Shown in pieces: positions 34,175-45,336 of a DNA stretch of 64,000 nucleotides. The stretch lies in assembly GCA_039000515.1 (NCBI GenBank), contig JBCFYV010000100.1, positions 32,662,421 to 32,726,420 of the forward strand. Reading direction: 5' to 3'. The notes under the pieces are model-generated. The model saw nothing but the letters and a program-made list of their open reading frames with translations, made no database searches and had not been told where the DNA came from. The first letter of the stretch is position 1. Each line of letters begins with the position of its first letter. The translations under genes were made by a program, and so were the position numbers. Source of the stretch: Timema cristinae. Its lineage: Eukaryota > Arthropoda > Insecta > Phasmatodea > Timematidae.

Positions 34175-34708
34175 TAGGTATTTAATGGGCACTTACTGAA
34201 AATAATTATTATATCATCACAAGACTTATAAAATAACTTAAAAGTAGAACAGACACATCATCCAGCCCCCTTGCAGTTAATTATATTATTATTATTATTA
34301 GCACCGCGTCTTACTACCCATTCGGGTTATACGCACTTACGCTAATGTGTAATGGTAGGGTGATTGTGAGATGAAATGAAGGACCTACAGTTTAACGTGG
34401 CATCCGAACCACGGTGGAGGCCTGGAATTCCCCACATTCACAAGATGTCTTGTCAGAGGTGAAGGAAGGGTTTGGTAATCAGATAAATCTTTGCCGGGAC
34501 CGGGGATTGAACCCCGGACCCCCAGCACAGAAGTCTGACACCTTACCCTAGACCACCAGGTCACCATTGCAGTTAATTCATAACTGTGAAGGGTGATATA
34601 TACATCTCACTGATGGCAATTTTTTTTATTTTGTAATGTTGGTAATCGAATCTGGGAACCTTAGTTCATTAGATAGATTTGCTACCAACTGAGCTATGTT
34701 GTCTGATG
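34175..34708 (-). mobile_element. SINE-4 copy interrupted by SINE-1
   Basis: Minus strand. Tail side at 34,175-34,282 (gggcacttactgaaa, atatcatcacaagacttata). Head side at 34,568-34,708 (B-box region opposite gtaatcgaatctggg, A-box region opposite ctaccaactgagctatgttg). A SINE-1 copy lies between the two parts. Confidence 0.8.
34283..34566 (-). mobile_element. SINE-1 copy inside SINE-4, with TSD
   Basis: Minus strand. Short (TAA)n, perfect hairpin tail and complete head ending caccaggtcacca. Exact 12 bp duplication TTGCAGTTAATT at 34,271-34,282 and 34,567-34,578. The duplicated bases belong to the SINE-4 body, fixing the order of insertion. Confidence 0.95.
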
Positions 34709-36095
34709 GCACAGGAATAACATATGATTATCATTAATTCAGTCACACATCTAGGATTGTGTCCATGGTAAGAAAGGTGTATTAAAACTGTACTTGTAAT
34801 ATATTCTCCCCATTTGTTCCACCCATTGACAATCATAAATACATACCTCACATGGGAAATAAATATATGCCCCTTGATAAGCCTGGGCAATGAGTGTTCT
34901 ACAAGGTACCGCTAAAACTATCTCTGCTTATTCTGGTAACACTCCAATTCACGACACTACATTAGTACCAATTGATTCCTTGAGTAAATATTGTTTGGAC
35001 CAATTTGTAGAAATACAAATGTAAATTGAAGGTTTCTCAGTTGGACAGTAATGATTCAGAGAGTACATGATTTTAAACAAAACCTTTTTACAATCTCTGC
35101 AATAAAACGCAAATTCTTTGTCCAAAAAGAGACAAAATTAATAGTTATATGGAAACAACCTCCCTTCTCAGTATAGTACCAAGGACATTGTCAAACGCTG
35201 CTACTGGAAACAAGTATTCAGGTAATAATAAAACTGAAAGTTGAACTTTTGATTGTTCTATTCATTTTTTATTATTTTTTGTGAGTGAATATTAATTTAA
35301 TAAGCTGATGAGCATAATCGAGTAACTTATAGTAATAGATTATTCACTCGATTCTTTTTTTTAAACAATCGAGTGAAATAATCACTCGAACATATTTTCA
35401 TTGACCATCGGTTAGACCAGGGCTCACAAACTCACGGGCTGGAAGACATATCCGCTCATCCCGCTTATCTGAAAGACTTTTATATTACTATCCAACCTTT
35501 ATTCAGCTAATCACACAAAAAAAATAGTATTATAATTTTAGTGTATCTAAAATTTCGGATAAAAAATTGTGATTAATCTTATAACTTTAGATACTTAAGT
35601 GTGGGAATTTTTATTTACATAATTTAGTAAATACTGTTTATATTATTTCGTTAACCCACATTCACATTGGGATAATATAAGCTGTTATATATTTTAAATA
35701 TCCATTGACAATTTTAAATAAATAGTATCAAATAGCTAGAATATAACACCATTGATGGATATAGATTAAACTTCAGATTATTCTGGTCAAGTTTGCTGGT
35801 GTTTTTATTAATCAAAAAGAATTCAATGTTTTAAAATTCTTGTTTCAAAGTTCACACTTTCTAATACAGGGAATACTAGTTGTTGTTTTTTTAGTATCAG
35901 CCCTCTGCATGCGTTAGATATTGTGAATTGCTCATGACAGAAAAACACTTCATTTTTTAAAGATAGACTGATTACGAATAGCTTTGACGCCGTCTTTGAT
36001 AAAATGTGTGTGATAATTACTTTGTAACACATTTCTTTCAACGTTTGTAAAGCTTTGGGATTATAAAAATATACTCCAATATGTTTTTGTTTTTT
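34709..36095. other. Unique sequence with a small hairpin
   Basis: 34,840-34,985 resembles 6,865-7,005 and part of repeat F. At 35,345-35,385 there is an imperfect inverted repeat (ATTATTCACTCGATT / AATCGAGTGAAATAAT). 35,417 onward (accagggctcacaaactcac) looks like another hAT-type end. No gene seen. Confidence 0.4.
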
Positions 36096-36098
36096 CCT

Positions 36099-36495
36099 AG
36101 AGTGGAACCTGGTCTATTCAACCTGAGACCGAGTGTCATTCTGATTAATTAAAATCTGTATAATCCAGAAATTATAGGAAATATGCGCTAAAACAATATA
36201 TATTACAACTCTCCATTTATTATAGCTCCGACCAAATTACAGCATACTGTAGAGTACTAAATACTGTATCTACCACTGATTGAAGTACAGTTTTAATTCC
36301 GTTACAGTACTATATTTATCCTACGACTACAGTATCTTAATTAATTAATCCATTTGAAAGGAGTTTTTAACAATACATGAATTATTCGTCCCATAAAAAT
36401 TTGTTAGAAACTAAAAAATTAGTTGATGGGAAATGCTAGTCAGGATAAACATGAAATTCGGATTAATGGAGGCTGAATAGGTGATGTTCCATTTT
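36099..36495. mobile_element. pogo/Tigger-like MITE
   Basis: The left end (GTGGAACCTGGTCTATTCAA) and the reverse complement of the right end (TGGAACATCACCTATTCAGC) form terminal repeats. Pogo-like GAACCT...ATTCAA layout, about 400 bp, non-coding. It resembles the element at 16.5 kb at the ends only. Confidence 0.55.
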
Positions 36496-36730
36496 ATTGT
36501 TATTCGAATGTATGTACGATTGTTGCTTGAATTGCTATGGGTCAGGTGGTCGTGGGTTAGTAAGCTCAGGGTAATGTGAATCATTAAAAGTTGCTTACAA
36601 AACTAAATGGAAGATCCGGAGAGATTTCAAAAATATTAACGAATAGACGATGAGACTAGTTCGCAAAAACAGCTTTTATTACTATTCATAGTATTATTTC
36701 TTCCCCACGTGGGTCATATATATAATGAAG
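36496..36730. other. Unique sequence
   Basis: Nothing recognised. Confidence 0.4.
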
Positions 36731-36734
36731 ATTG

Positions 36735-36875
36735 GTATAAGAAAGCTAGAGCTTAGGCGTTGTGGAAAGCCACTAAGATAAAGAAAGCTTAAGTACGTCC
36801 TATCGGGTTTCGAACGACGACCTCCCCGTCACCGGAATACTACACTAAATGAGATTGATGTATGTACCCCACGTC
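36735..36875 (-). mobile_element. SINE-3 fragment
   Basis: B-box region opposite gggtttcgaacgacgacctc with cccgtcaccgg beside it, and part of the body. Both ends degraded. Confidence 0.4.
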
Positions 36876-36996
36876 CAATTGAGGGTAATCTCACTTAAAT
36901 AAAAGGAAAAAAATACAAACTTAAATTGCTATAAGAGAGAGAAGTTTTGTCATATGTATGAACATATCCTCTAATCAATCTATGATTATAGTTTTA

Positions 36997-37276
36997 GGGG
37001 GACCTGGTGTCTAGGGGTAAGGTGTCAGATTTCTTTTGCTGGGGGCCGGTTTCGATCCTCGGTCCTGGCACAGATTTATTGATTTCCAAACCTTCCTACA
37101 CTCTGACAAGACATCTTGTGAATGTGTGGAATGCCAGTCGCCACCGTGGTTCGGATTCCACGTTAAACTGTAGGTCCTTCATTTCATCTCACAATCACCC
37201 TACCATTACACATTAGCGTAAGTGCGTATAACCCGAACGGGTAGTAAGACGCGGTGCTAATAATAATAATAAAATA
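36997..37276 (+). mobile_element. SINE-1 copy, full length, with TSD
   Basis: Head gacctggtgtctaggggtaa, B box ggtttcgatcc, full body with small deletions, hairpin tail and short (TAA)n. Exact 12 bp duplication ATTATAGTTTTA at 36,985-36,996 and 37,277-37,288. Confidence 0.94.
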
Positions 37277-37288
37277 ATTATAGTTTTA

Positions 37289-38264
37289 ACTTCTCAAATA
37301 TTTCCGAACTCACCATTTTCTTTTATTATAACCTAGCACATCTTTTTTATAATGTTAATGTTTTTAAAACATTTGTGAAAAATGTCTTATTTTATAAAAT
37401 ATCTTTGATCTAATTCCAAGGCTACCCAATATTTATTTTATCAAAGAACTTTTACAATTGAAATAAATATGACAATGTATAGTAAAACCCATCTTAGTTA
37501 AATGTTATCTAAATCGCATTAAATTATTCCAATAGCTTCTGTCACAATTCAATTGAAAGGAGATTAAACTATCTTTTTTTAATAATAGCTACACAACAAA
37601 GATGTATTCTCATTTTTTACAAATTTATTATTCATTCTTTTTTATTATCTTCAGCACAAAGACATTAATTTCGTCTATTATGAAATACTACCGATAAATA
37701 ACACTTTATTTCTAAAACTTTTTTTTTCATAAATTTTTCAGAAACATGCCAAGATAAATTTACTAAAAACTTTCACCTAGTTTTATTTCTACCTCTGTAA
37801 GATGGTTTTATATTAACAGTAATAATTTATTATTGTATTTTTCTACAAAAGTTAAAATCTAAGCTTTAAAAATAATTAGTTTATACAGTAAAATAGCTAT
37901 AAAATATCATAATCGTCATACATAATAATTATAGTCTACAGTGTGGTAATTTTCATATACAAATAATTATAGTTTTGGTATAGTAATTATCATATATAAT
38001 AATTAATACTGTAGGAATAATAAATTACTTGAATAATATATTTTAGTTCTCTATATTTATGTGGACAAGCAAAAAAGATTCTGCAAAAATTACCAACATG
38101 TTAGGCAAGTTATCTAGCTAAGTTTCACTGCCCTGTGCTAGGATATAGGCCCTATTTTTAAAGCATGTGATTACACGTTTTCAGATCGTCCTATCATATA
38201 GCAAATATTGTGGGTATATTAATTAAAATGCACAGCCTCTTCAGATATCATTAATTTATACAAA
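37289..38264. other. Very AT-rich unique sequence
   Basis: Several short repeats of aataattatag and tatataataatt motifs between 37,900 and 38,030. No gene or element seen. Confidence 0.45.
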
Positions 38265-38645
38265 CATTGTAGAGTTAGTAGTCTCAGGTATAAATACTTT
38301 ACTGTAGCATTGTAGAGGTAGTAAGTAGTCTCAGGTATAAATACTTTACTATAGCATTGTAGAGTTAGTAGTTTCAGTTATAAATATTTTACTATAGCAT
38401 TGTAGAGTTAGTAGTTTCAGGTATAAATATTTTACTAAAACATTTTAGAGTTAGTAGCTTCAGGTATAAATACTTTAATAAAACATTGTAGAGTTAGTAT
38501 GTTCAGGTATAAATACTTTACCAAAATATTGTAGAGTTAGTAGTCTGAGGTATAAATACGTATTAAGACTTTGTAGAACTAGTAGTTTATGCTACATACG
38601 TTCAACAAATACATTATAGGACAAGTAATCTAAGGTATAAATACC
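38265..38645 (+). repeat. 43 bp tandem array, ~9 units
   Basis: Units start with cattgtagagttagtag and contain caggtataaatac. Starts at about 38,265, 38,308, 38,355, 38,398, 38,441, 38,484, 38,527, 38,570 and 38,612. Spacing is 43 bp except for one 47 bp unit with a gtaa insertion. Units at the right end are the most diverged. Confidence 0.9.
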
Positions 38646-39828
38646 AGCGATAGTCAGTAATTAGATCACAAAGGAATGTGGGATAGCTGTAAATGGAATC
38701 TAGTTACTTATAAATATTTCACTTGTTTTCAACCCAATCCACCTTGATGTCAGTTTAAGTAGCAAACACAAGGTAGCACATTCTCCTCCACAGTTCAGTG
38801 TCAAAATTGAAGCAATGTTCGAGGAATGTACCTTCTACCTAAATTAAAAGTTAGGTTTTACGGTTTTTGTGGGATAAAGGTCTTCCTGCAAAGGATATGC
38901 ATAGATAAAAGTTTCCTATTTATACTGGGAAGGGTTTGTCACGTAAAGTAGTACACAACTAGTTCGATAAATACACTCATGGATGTTCAAAAGTCACAGA
39001 TGAAGACTAACCTGGTTGCCCTATTGAGATTTCGGCAGAAGAAACTGTGCAATGGGTGGAAGAGATGATTAGATCGGACAGGCAAGCAGTTATAGTGTAG
39101 CAACTGCATTATGGTGTTATCGGGGTTTAGCCTACATCACAATGGTGGTGCCGATAAAACTAACTTAGGAAAAAAAAATGATCCAAATGTGTTTGCCCTT
39201 GCAACATCTCAACCAGAGATTCAATGCAATGTCAACATTCATTCAAGTTCCCCTCCAACCAAAGAATTCAACGTTACAATATCAGCAGGGAAGGTTATGC
39301 CTAGAGTATTTTGGGATTCTCAGGGATTATTGTTGGCTCATTTCTAGAAGCGAGCTAAAAATGTGGACACTTAGTCGTACTGTCCAAGCTTTAGGTTGCA
39401 ATTCACCAAAAAAGTCCAGGATTACTGATTACTGCTCCATTATAAATTCCAGACATTATGCAACTCAATTAACCAAGGAGATAATTGAAGAACAATGCTG
39501 GGAATTTTTTGAACATCCATCTTTCATACCCAGTCTATCCATTATTGATTTTCACATTTTTAATACACTAAAAAATCATCTTGGGGGTAAACGTTTCACT
39601 GATGAAGAGGTTGAAGTTTAGGTTCGAACGTGGTTGAGACAACAGACGAAAGACTTCTTCTATTCTGAGGGCTTTAGGGTACTGTTTAAGAGATGGGATA
39701 GGTGTATCAATATTGGTGACGATTTTATCGAGAAATAAAGATAAATGTAATAGTAAATATTTTTCCAGTTCATATCTCACTTTTTTTTTTAAAACCATTT
39801 GTGACCAATTTACTGACTTCCCCTCGTA
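38642..39828 (+). mobile_element. Mariner element, inactive
   Basis: The left end (agtcagtaattagatcacaa, about 38,652) matches the reverse complement of the right end (agtcagtaaattggtcacaa), which continues to cctcgta at 39,828. Both ends resemble mariner terminal repeats (TACGAGGG...). The 1.19 kb between them carries a broken mariner transposase on the plus strand. Typical intact mariners are about 1.3 kb, so some sequence has been lost. The left end directly abuts the 43 bp tandem array. Confidence 0.85.
38980..39738 (+). pseudogene. Mariner transposase pseudogene
   Basis: Readable blocks in order, across frameshifts and stops: IEISAEETVQWVEEMIRSDR (DNA-binding/linker region), SAGKVMPRVFWDSQGLLLAH, an EHPSFIPSLSIIDFHIFNTL block with HLGGKRF, and a C-terminus VRTWLRQQTKDFFYSEGFRV then KRWDRCINIGDDFIEK and stop at 39,738. 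The final catalytic Asp survives in IIDFH. The middle DNA-P-H motif is altered (IINSRH, Asp lost), and the first TGDETW motif is missing with an internal deletion near 39,100. Long surviving open frames at 39,111-39,621 are parts of this gene. It cannot encode an active enzyme. Confidence 0.9.
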
Positions 39829-40320
39829 CTTAACTAAAACATTGAATATGTATTGGTCTCGGTTATAGATACTTCACTTAAACATTATTGGCATTGGAAT
39901 TGAACCAAAGCCTCTCAAGGATGGTTGGGGATCATTTGAAGCACAACACCTCTCAAATCCTGCACAAGGATAGGACCTTATCCTCCTAATCTCACTATCC
40001 GAAAAGTATGGGTTTATGGTTTTGTAGCCCTCCCAATAGCAAGACCGTGCAGCTCTTTCGGCAATGATTCATGAGCTCTGGAAAGCAGCCGTGCAGAATT
40101 TAATCAAAATGTCAGCGGGTTGGTGCTACGCTATAGACGACCCCTAAAATCATTTTAACTACGGGCTGGGAAAATTACACAGGCCGGGTTGGTAGGCCTA
40201 AGGTGATAGACCAAGGAGAAGAAGATTTATCATTTCCTTTTATTTTCGTGGGCACGTTTGCGATGTTAGGTTTTGTCGGGGTAAGAAAGGTGAACCAGTG
40301 GGTAAACTGTTCAGGACCCA
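39829..40320. other. Unclassified, GC-richer sequence
   Basis: Unique. Overlapping frames at 40,175-40,436 on both strands show no recognised motif. A cggtctcggtt and ggcctaaggtg context near 40,185-40,205 could be a decayed tRNA-like head. Confidence 0.35.
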
Positions 40321-40436
40321 TTTCGATGGGTACGTGGGCAAAGTTGCTGACTCGTATGGTCTGGCTAGAGGCTGATTGGAAGGCCAAGGATCTAATCCAA
40401 TCTGAATGTACAAAGTTTTGTTTTATGCCTAATTAG

Positions 40437-40552
40437 TGTCACACTCTTTCTCCTAATACATATCTACTTTTGTTTCTACCTTCCTCATCCTTAGCTTATT
40501 TATGTAATACATGGATAGTCCAGACGGTTAGTCAAACGTGTATCACGGGGGA
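40437..40552 (+). mobile_element. SINE-3-type tail fragment
   Basis: Body remnant (cacactctttctcctaatac) and decayed tail (tccagacggttagtcaaacg). Confidence 0.4.
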
Positions 40553-40711
40553 AGGGGGGGACTGTATTATATAACGGTACAATAGAATATATAACAAGTT
40601 GACTAACTTAACTAACAACTAAATATTATATAGCCAAAGATTACATTCACCTTAAAAACACAAGATGAGGACTATCAACCTTATTTACAAGATTTTCTAG
40701 CTCATTTTTTT

Positions 40712-40951
40712 AAGGCAATGTCTTACTTCTTGTTCGGGTTGTACATATATATATTGATAGTACTATAAGAATAAGGAGGGTTGTATTTAGAACAAGTGTA
40801 TTTGGATTTGCGTGAAAGTAGACAAGAAAATCATTTATTGAAAAGGCACCCCAAAAACGTCCTAGTAGGATTTGAACCCTGATCTCCCCATCATCAGCAG
40901 TTTAGCCTATTGCGAGAGTGATGCTTTAAACAATGTGGCCACCGAAGTGGG
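40712..40951 (-). mobile_element. SINE-3 copy
   Basis: Minus strand. Tail (ggcaatgtcttacttcttgt then tcgggttgta), body (ttggatttgcgtgaaagtag), B box opposite aggatttgaaccctgatctc, head opposite gtggccaccgaagtggg. Confidence 0.75.
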
Positions 40952-41089
40952 TTTTTCTTACTACCTGACATCCTTATAATAATATATTAATTAAGATATG
41001 GAATAGAGGCTAGGTAGAGTAATAGAGGAACCCTGATCCAACCAACACTTTTAGCAAGACATTACAATAATAGTTATATGGGACGAGGG

Positions 41090-41379
41090 GTGACCTGGCA
41101 GTCTAGGGGTAAGGTGTCAGACTTCTGTGCTGGGGGGTCCGGGGTTCAATCATCGGTCCCGAACCCGATTTATCTGATTACCAAACCCTTCCTTCACCTC
41201 TGACAAGACGTGTATTACTCACAACTTGTGAATGTGGGGAATACCAGGCCTCCGCCGTGGTTCGGATCCCACGTTAAACTGTAGGTCCTTCATTTCATCT
41301 CACAATCACCCTACTATTACACATTAACGTAGGTGCGTATAACCCGAACGGGTACTAAGACGTGGTGTTAATAATAATA
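41090..41379 (+). mobile_element. SINE-1 copy, long-variant subfamily
   Basis: Head gtgacctggcagtctagggg, B box ggttcaatcatcgg, body with the extra tgtattactcacaact segment after gacaagacg, tail ending ctaagacgtggtgtta and a short (TAA)n. Possible imperfect duplication (ggacgag / ggcacgag). Confidence 0.9.
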
Positions 41380-41519
41380 TAAGGCACGAGCAGTACTTTT
41401 TGTAAACCACTATGGCTACAGTCCGCAAGTGTGTATTTTCCTACATTTGTGTATCTGTGAATTTACTAAAATATCCAGACTTTATGGACATTTTTTTTAT
41501 ATAGCAGTTCAGTTAAAAA

Positions 41520-41640
41520 GAGAGGTTCAAATCCTGGCTGGGTTTATTGAAGGGTTTTTTTCTGCCAAATGTTCTCCGACTCTCTTTCCCCGAAATATTC
41601 GGATACATTATATTTAAAATTTGGCCTTCCAAAGCCTTAC
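41520..41640 (+). mobile_element. SINE-3 fragment
   Basis: B box (gaggttcaaatcctggctgg), ttgaagggtttttttctgcc and body. Head and tail lost. The 62-codon frame is a shadow. Confidence 0.5.
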
Positions 41641-42125
41641 TTAACTAGTAAGGCACGAATGAAAAAAAATAGCAATCGTTGAACTCTTTAACCGCGCCAT
41701 CTTGGTCTCGTTCATCCATGGCAATGCAAGGGGGAATTTCACGTTGGAGGGTGGTGGATAGTTAAGGGTGTAAAAAAAAAAAAAAAAAAAAGGTGGCTGC
41801 AGAACCTAGAAGGAAAAGGGAGGAAGGCAAGGTCGAAGGAAACTTTTCATGAGGCTAAGGGCGACCTGTGTGAAGCACAGCTTTGATAAGTCTCTCCCTA
41901 GCAAAAGAGGACAGGTCATCTGTCACACTTTGGTCCGATTCATCACAGTTGCTGTAAAGTGAGGTGTGATCGTACGTCCTGTGAGCGTCACTTAAATCAT
42001 ATCAAATATAGGCTCGTGTGAGAACTCAAAATATTTAAGTCAAAGCTCAAATCTACATTCAGAGAGAAGCAGAAAAGTTCTATATATTAAAATGAACATA
42101 TTTTAAATATTTCATTAAATATGGC
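41641..42125. other. Unique sequence with A20 run
   Basis: A 20 bp A run at 41,772-41,791. 41,690-41,990 is GC-richer, without an open frame. No family recognised. Confidence 0.4.
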
Positions 42126-42129
42126 AAAT

Positions 42130-42390
42130 TATAACATATAATAATTATATATATATTTATATATATTTTTATATATAAATATATATAAATATATATTCAT
42201 ATATAAATATATATTTTATTCATATATAAATATATATTTTATTCATATATAAATATATATTTTATTCATATATAAATATATATTTTATTCTTATATAAAT
42301 ATATATTTATAATTAATTTGATAAAATAATATATATATAAATATATATATTTATAATTTATTAATATATATTATATATATATATATCAAT
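42130..42390. repeat. AT tandem array with 23 bp units
   Basis: Between about 42,198 and 42,300 five units of catatataaatatatatttt plus att recur every 23 bp (starts 42,198, 42,221, 42,244, 42,267, 42,290). The flanks are (TA)n-rich. Confidence 0.85.
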
Positions 42391-42656
42391 TACAATTAAA
42401 GCTTTAGGTACTTAACCAAGATTGAGACCCAACCTGCTGGTACTTGATAAAGCAGCCCAGTTTATGTAGACGCCCTAACCCATGGGACATGGATCATGGT
42501 TTCGATCGAGTTTTCTAAATAGATATAAAATATCTCACTATTTTATTTTAAAGGTTGGTAATATAGGATATTTATATTTAATAATTGCATTAATAACGGG
42601 AGTTTTCAACTATTAGGTGGGAATGGAAAGAAACTAATTAATGTCATATTTTTTAT

Positions 42657-42757
42657 ACAAGATATATTTTAGCAAAATAAAAAAGTATTTAGTAGGTGCG
42701 TTTAGATTAATGTATATTCAATGCGATATCAATATCTGTCATAACGATGGAATTTAA
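42657..42757. mobile_element. Fold-back element fragment
   Basis: Contains atattttagcaaaataaaaa and gatatcaatatctgtcataa, matching the left arm and loop border of the FB family. Right arm missing. Confidence 0.45.
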
Positions 42758-43825
42758 ATAAATCCGTGTTTAGGTCAATGACTGGAAAAGATATTAGGGG
42801 TTCCGGGATTGATTCTCACTGCTACCTGAAAGGGGAACTAACCAAAAGTTTACCAAAATGTTGGTTAGTTAGGCCTAAGTTAGGTTTAAGTATTTTCATT
42901 GGTTCCATTCCCCCTTACTCACTATCAACATCACCACATCGGGACATGGAAAGAGCCTCCATGTAAAGGATTACGATTAGTACATTCGGTTGTCCCCTGG
43001 GAAATAGTACATTAGTACTGGCCAATGTTTCCATAAATTGGGCTACGAATTATGTACCCAGACGTGAAATATTAATTAATATAATAATGGAACTAGATAA
43101 TAAAATTTATAAAGTAAAATAATAAAAAAGAATCATCATATTTCGCGAAGCCCATAACAAATATTCAATAACTTTTGATTAGCAAGAATAACTATTTTAT
43201 TTGTTGTTTTCATTTACGATCTCTTCCACTGTACCTTAGAGCTAGTCTTAAATATTGTTCTTTTACTAATGGAGTTAATATATAAATGAAGCTTATCCGC
43301 TGAAAAAATAGCCTCAACTACAATATTGCATCAAATATGTTATCTCAGTCCGACGTTTTGGATCACCCCCTTCCCCCCGAACTACCACAAACATTTTGAG
43401 AATAGGGGGAAGAAATATGAAGTTGCGTTATTAAAAACTTGGAAGCGCTCTAAACAACGGGCAGCACCAAAAGAGGGAACGAATGTACCGTAATTAAAAT
43501 TTCATCAATATGTAGTGACTAGCGATGGCTTCCTTTTGTTCGCAGTTAATGGCCGACCTATTGTTTCGTGAATGAACCCATCAAGCTGCTTTCCTTCGTC
43601 TCGCTTTTGCTGCCCCCCTCTCCGTGCAACATCGTCATATATCCGCATAAAAGAAAATATAATATTCTTAGATTAATAGAAGGCTTAGGTATGGATGCCA
43701 ATCGTTGTAAATGTGATATTTTCGTCTAGATAAAAAAGAGGGTCTCAATCAATATTATAATGAAAGTCAACAATTTTTAATTAAAAATGTTGAATTTAAT
43801 AACCATTCTAACTAGGGCAGCCTTT
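42758..43825. other. Unique sequence with a GC-richer island
   Basis: 43,330-43,640 is GC-richer and repeat-free, with motifs such as CCTATTGTTT (SOX-like) and GTTAATGG. No open frame of note. Function unknown. Confidence 0.35.
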
Positions 43826-43829
43826 TACA

Positions 43830-44277
43830 GCATTTTTTTAAGAGGTTCTCAAAATAAAGCCATGTCTCTCCGCAGTTTTTGAACTAAAGCAGTATGTCAC
43901 AGCAATTTTGGAAGTAGCATTAAACCTAAAAATGTGTTGACGTATTTATTTTTAGAAGTGGTACTCAAATTGGAGGAATATGCTTTGTAAATTCAGAAAT
44001 ATATAGCATTATTTTTAAGGGGTCATCTTAGAGAAACATTTCGTGCCTTTTATTAAATTCTTACACTAGGAAATCCTGTGCATCAATTGTACACACATTT
44101 GAGAGACATATTGCGCAATTTTTGAAGTGTTTACACAATAGAAACTTGTTGCTGCAATTTTTGTAGTGGCTGCATTAGAAAAACGTGTCGTGGCAATTTT
44201 TGAAGTGCACGCACTATAGAAACCTGTTGTAGGGAGTTTTTTAAAGTATTCAGTCTAGAATAGCATGTCGCAACACT
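43830..44277 (+). repeat. 39 bp degenerate tandem array, interrupted by SINE-2
   Basis: Units of the form gcaatttttgaagtg ... tagaaac-tgt. Clear starts are at 44,115, 44,154, 44,193 and 44,233; more diverged units extend back to about 43,830. About 11 units in total. The array is cut at 44,277 by a SINE-2 copy and only a few bases (caacactgttgt) continue beyond it. Confidence 0.8.
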
Positions 44278-44529
44278 TAATTAATTTAGCCCCACGTCTT
44301 ACTACCTGTTCGGGTTATACGCTTTAAATACTAATTAAGTAGTGGTTAGGAATTGGGAAGGTTGAATTTAGAGTAAGTGGACCCACATTTGCGTGGAGAA
44401 GAATGGAAAACCATTCGGGAAAAACCACCCCGGTTTACCCGACCGAAATTCGAACCTTTTCTCCCTGTCTTCGCAGTCCAGCTTAACATGAAACTAGCGC
44501 GTTAGCTAACTACACCATCGAGGCGGGTA
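44278..44529 (-). mobile_element. SINE-2 copy with TSD, inside tandem array
   Basis: Minus strand. Tail (ccccacgtcttactacctgt), body, B box opposite gaaattcgaac, head ending caccatcgaggcgggta. 8 bp duplication GCAACACT at 44,270-44,277 and 44,530-44,537. Confidence 0.88.
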
Positions 44530-44537
44530 GCAACACT

Positions 44538-45080
44538 GTTGTTTGTGTGTTGTTTTGTACTATATTTCATTTATGACGCTTAAGATACTACTTTATTTTA
44601 AATTATTTCATCATTAATATATTATTACGTAATCGTTAACAATCGAGAACACCGGTTTTATATTTATACTTAATATTATATTATTAGTATATATTATTTA
44701 TAATAATCATTATATATATATTATATATATTTATTTATTTATTTTCCCTACTGGTAATCCAAATCGAGATCAGTAGCTAAATATTGACCTAGAATGATTA
44801 TTTAAGTTATCAAACTAATTAATGTTCGTTGGGTAAATTTGTGAAGGAATTACATCAATAAAGTTGCTAGGCTTGAAACTTAAACATGCAAATGTATTGA
44901 AATTAAGCTATCGTAAAGTTTAATTACTTATCCTTCTTATTAAATTGTAAAGAACCTTCCTATCTTTTAATCTGAGCGTGACGTCACTGACTGACCATAA
45001 AAAGTAGTGTGAAGCAGCTTGTTGAATGGGGCTATCCATATCATTCATCTATTAATTTTCCTTAAATTAACTATGATTTA
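44538..45080. other. AT-rich unique sequence
   Basis: A (TA)n-rich tract at 44,690-44,740. No gene seen. Confidence 0.45.
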
Positions 45081-45336
45081 CCCACCTCAGTAGGCGTAGT
45101 TGGCTAACGTACTAGTTTCGTGTTAAGCTAGATTACCGAGGACTGGGGAGATCGTGGTTTGAATCTCGGTCGGGTGAATTGATGGATTGTTCCTAGATGG
45201 TTTTCCACTCTCCCTCCACGCAAATGCATTTTCACTTCCTCTTATTTCAACCTTCCCAATTCATAACCCATTAGTGTAATTATTACTTAATCGTATAACC
45301 CGAACGGGTAGTAAGGAACGGTGCTAAAATAATAAA
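45081..45336 (+). mobile_element. SINE-2 copy
   Basis: Head cccacctcagtaggcgtagt, B box ggtttgaatctcgg, body ttttccactctccctccacg, and tail with intact hairpin and a short (TAA)n. No obvious duplication. Confidence 0.88.

Noticed and set aside
38265..38645. Regularly spaced repeats suggesting a CRISPR-like array.
   Set aside because: Repeats are contiguous tandem units without unique spacers, in a eukaryotic context.
40175..40436. Overlapping frames of 70 and 77 codons on opposite strands.
   Set aside because: No motif, no homology recognised; mirrored frames in a GC-richer patch are expected by chance.
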